Shown piece by piece: positions 5,612-6,013 of a stretch of DNA of 6,013 nt (its first letter is position 1; each line of letters begins with the position of its first letter). The DNA lies in contig JAMDDZ010000081.1 of NCBI GenBank assembly GCA_023488565.1, positions 1 to 6,013 on the forward strand, written 5' to 3'. The DNA is from Bacillota bacterium. Its GTDB lineage: Bacteria > Bacillota > Sulfobacillia > Sulfobacillales > Sulfobacillaceae. The notes under the pieces are model-generated. The model made no database searches and had not been told where the DNA came from. It was given only the letters and a program-made list of their open reading frames with translations. Both the position numbers and the translations under genes were made by a program.

Positions 5612-5726
5612 GGTTCTGCCAGCGGTCGGCAAGTTTGGTTCCGGGGCTTTCTGGCCTGCTGAATCCGAGCGTGGATCTTCACCTCGACGGTGTCTAAGGT
5701 GTTCACCGCTGCCCGGCGTAATTGTT

Positions 5727-5747
5727 GGATCTCCTTGAGGAAGATCC
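5727..5747. repeat. Stem-loop GGATCT / AGATCC
   Basis: GGATCT (5727-5732) pairs with AGATCC (5742-5747) over 6 bp, and the pairing can continue by one C-G after a mismatch. It lies inside the cysteine-rich minus-strand frame and is a further member of the hairpin-rich right part of the window. Confidence 0.3.
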
Positions 5748-6006
5748 CCAAGAACTGCGCAGGACCTGGTGTGCCCACTCGAGCACCTTCAACGGCTAAT
5801 ACCCGGAAGCCGAGGTGCGAGGCGTGGGCCCGGCAGAACCAGCAAAACAGGCATTGTTGGTCGCAAGACGCAGCCGACGCTGTGGTTATCGTCCTCCCAG
5901 TCAATCCATGCGTCGCAAGGCCGGCAACGATAGGCGGCCGTCCATCCGATCAGGGCAAACCAGCGGCCCTGCCATTCGGTGACCTGATATAGGCGTTCGC
6001 CCACGA

Positions 6007-6012
6007 ATTATA
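6007..6012 (-). promoter_or_regulatory. Perfect -10 hexamer at the right edge
   Basis: The minus strand reads TATAAT here, two bases before the GTG at 6004. The -35 region would lie outside the window. A transcript from it would begin near 6000, after that GTG, so it cannot serve that start codon. Either the hexamer is chance, or the 5' end of the cysteine-rich gene has been rearranged. Confidence 0.25.
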
Positions 6013-6013
6013 G

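Larger units (their letters stand above)
5479..6004 (-). pseudogene. Cysteine-rich (zinc-ribbon-like) gene, apparently frameshifted
   Basis: Two overlapping minus-strand frames look like halves of one unrecognised protein of about 175 residues. The first half (from GTG 6004) reads TEWQGRWFALIGWTAAYRCRPCDAWIDWEDDNH and loses its protein-like character after about 5880. The second half, in the frame one base on, begins near there with SCDQQCLFCWFCRAHASHLGFRV, continues through a helical, charged stretch (FLGIFLKEIQQLRRAAVNTL) and stops at 5479. Joined, they give CxxC followed by CxxxCxxCxxCxxH, a likely zinc-binding cluster. Skipping one base in the GCGTCGGCTGCGTC repeat region would restore the frame. 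A TAA lies two codons before GTG 6004 and no ribosome binding site is visible, so the 5' end also looks damaged. Sequencing error, two separate genes or recoding are alternatives. I cannot assign a function. Confidence 0.42.

Noticed and set aside
5278..5697. Plus-strand open frame of 139 residues from GTG 5278
   Set aside because: No ribosome binding site precedes it, the translation shows no recognisable pattern, and the opposite strand gives more protein-like frames. It remains an alternative to the minus-strand calls but is not supported on its own.
5226..6013. Complete insertion sequence
   Set aside because: No terminal inverted repeats with flanking target duplications and no transposase motif could be found; only generic hairpins and broken frames are seen.

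Overview
The window looks like bacterial chromosome from a Gram-positive lineage. Shine-Dalgarno (SD) sites are strong, GTG and possibly CTG starts occur, genes overlap tightly, and the proteins are of common Bacillota type (a GbsR/MarR-like regulator with a bacitracin-type ABC-2 exporter, a Bcp peroxiredoxin, endonuclease III, a short M24 peptidase). An acidophilic Sulfobacillus-like organism is my best guess, from the general feel of the proteins only; no marker gene here settles it.

Left part (1-2385, plus strand): about 250 bases of non-coding leader carry an 18-bp near-palindrome over a plausible -10 element. A three-gene operon follows with overlapping ends: a winged-helix regulator (259-711, apparently starting at CTG), an ABC ATPase (704-1597) and a six-helix ABC-2 permease (1594-2385). 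This reads as a self-regulated exporter cassette; the substrate cannot be told from sequence.

Middle part (2374-5036, minus strand): read right to left, an M24-family metallopeptidase (Xaa-Pro type) comes first. After an 82-base gap with a 9-bp inverted repeat, three genes follow that are joined by ATGA stop/start overlaps: peroxiredoxin bcp, endonuclease III nth and a small CheY-like pseudo-receiver. Bcp removes peroxides and Nth repairs oxidised pyrimidines, so this is a coherent oxidative-damage operon; the role of the receiver-like protein is open. Its 3' end overlaps the 3' end of the permease gene by 12 bp, with no visible terminator between the converging operons.

Right part (5037-6013): more GC-rich by eye and poorly conserved-looking. 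It holds what appears to be a frameshifted, cysteine-rich (zinc-ribbon-like) minus-strand gene, a possible small basic protein gene with a good SD, and a run of three closely spaced stem-loops. This is the least explained part of the window. I found no CRISPR array, tRNA, rRNA or recognisable complete insertion sequence.
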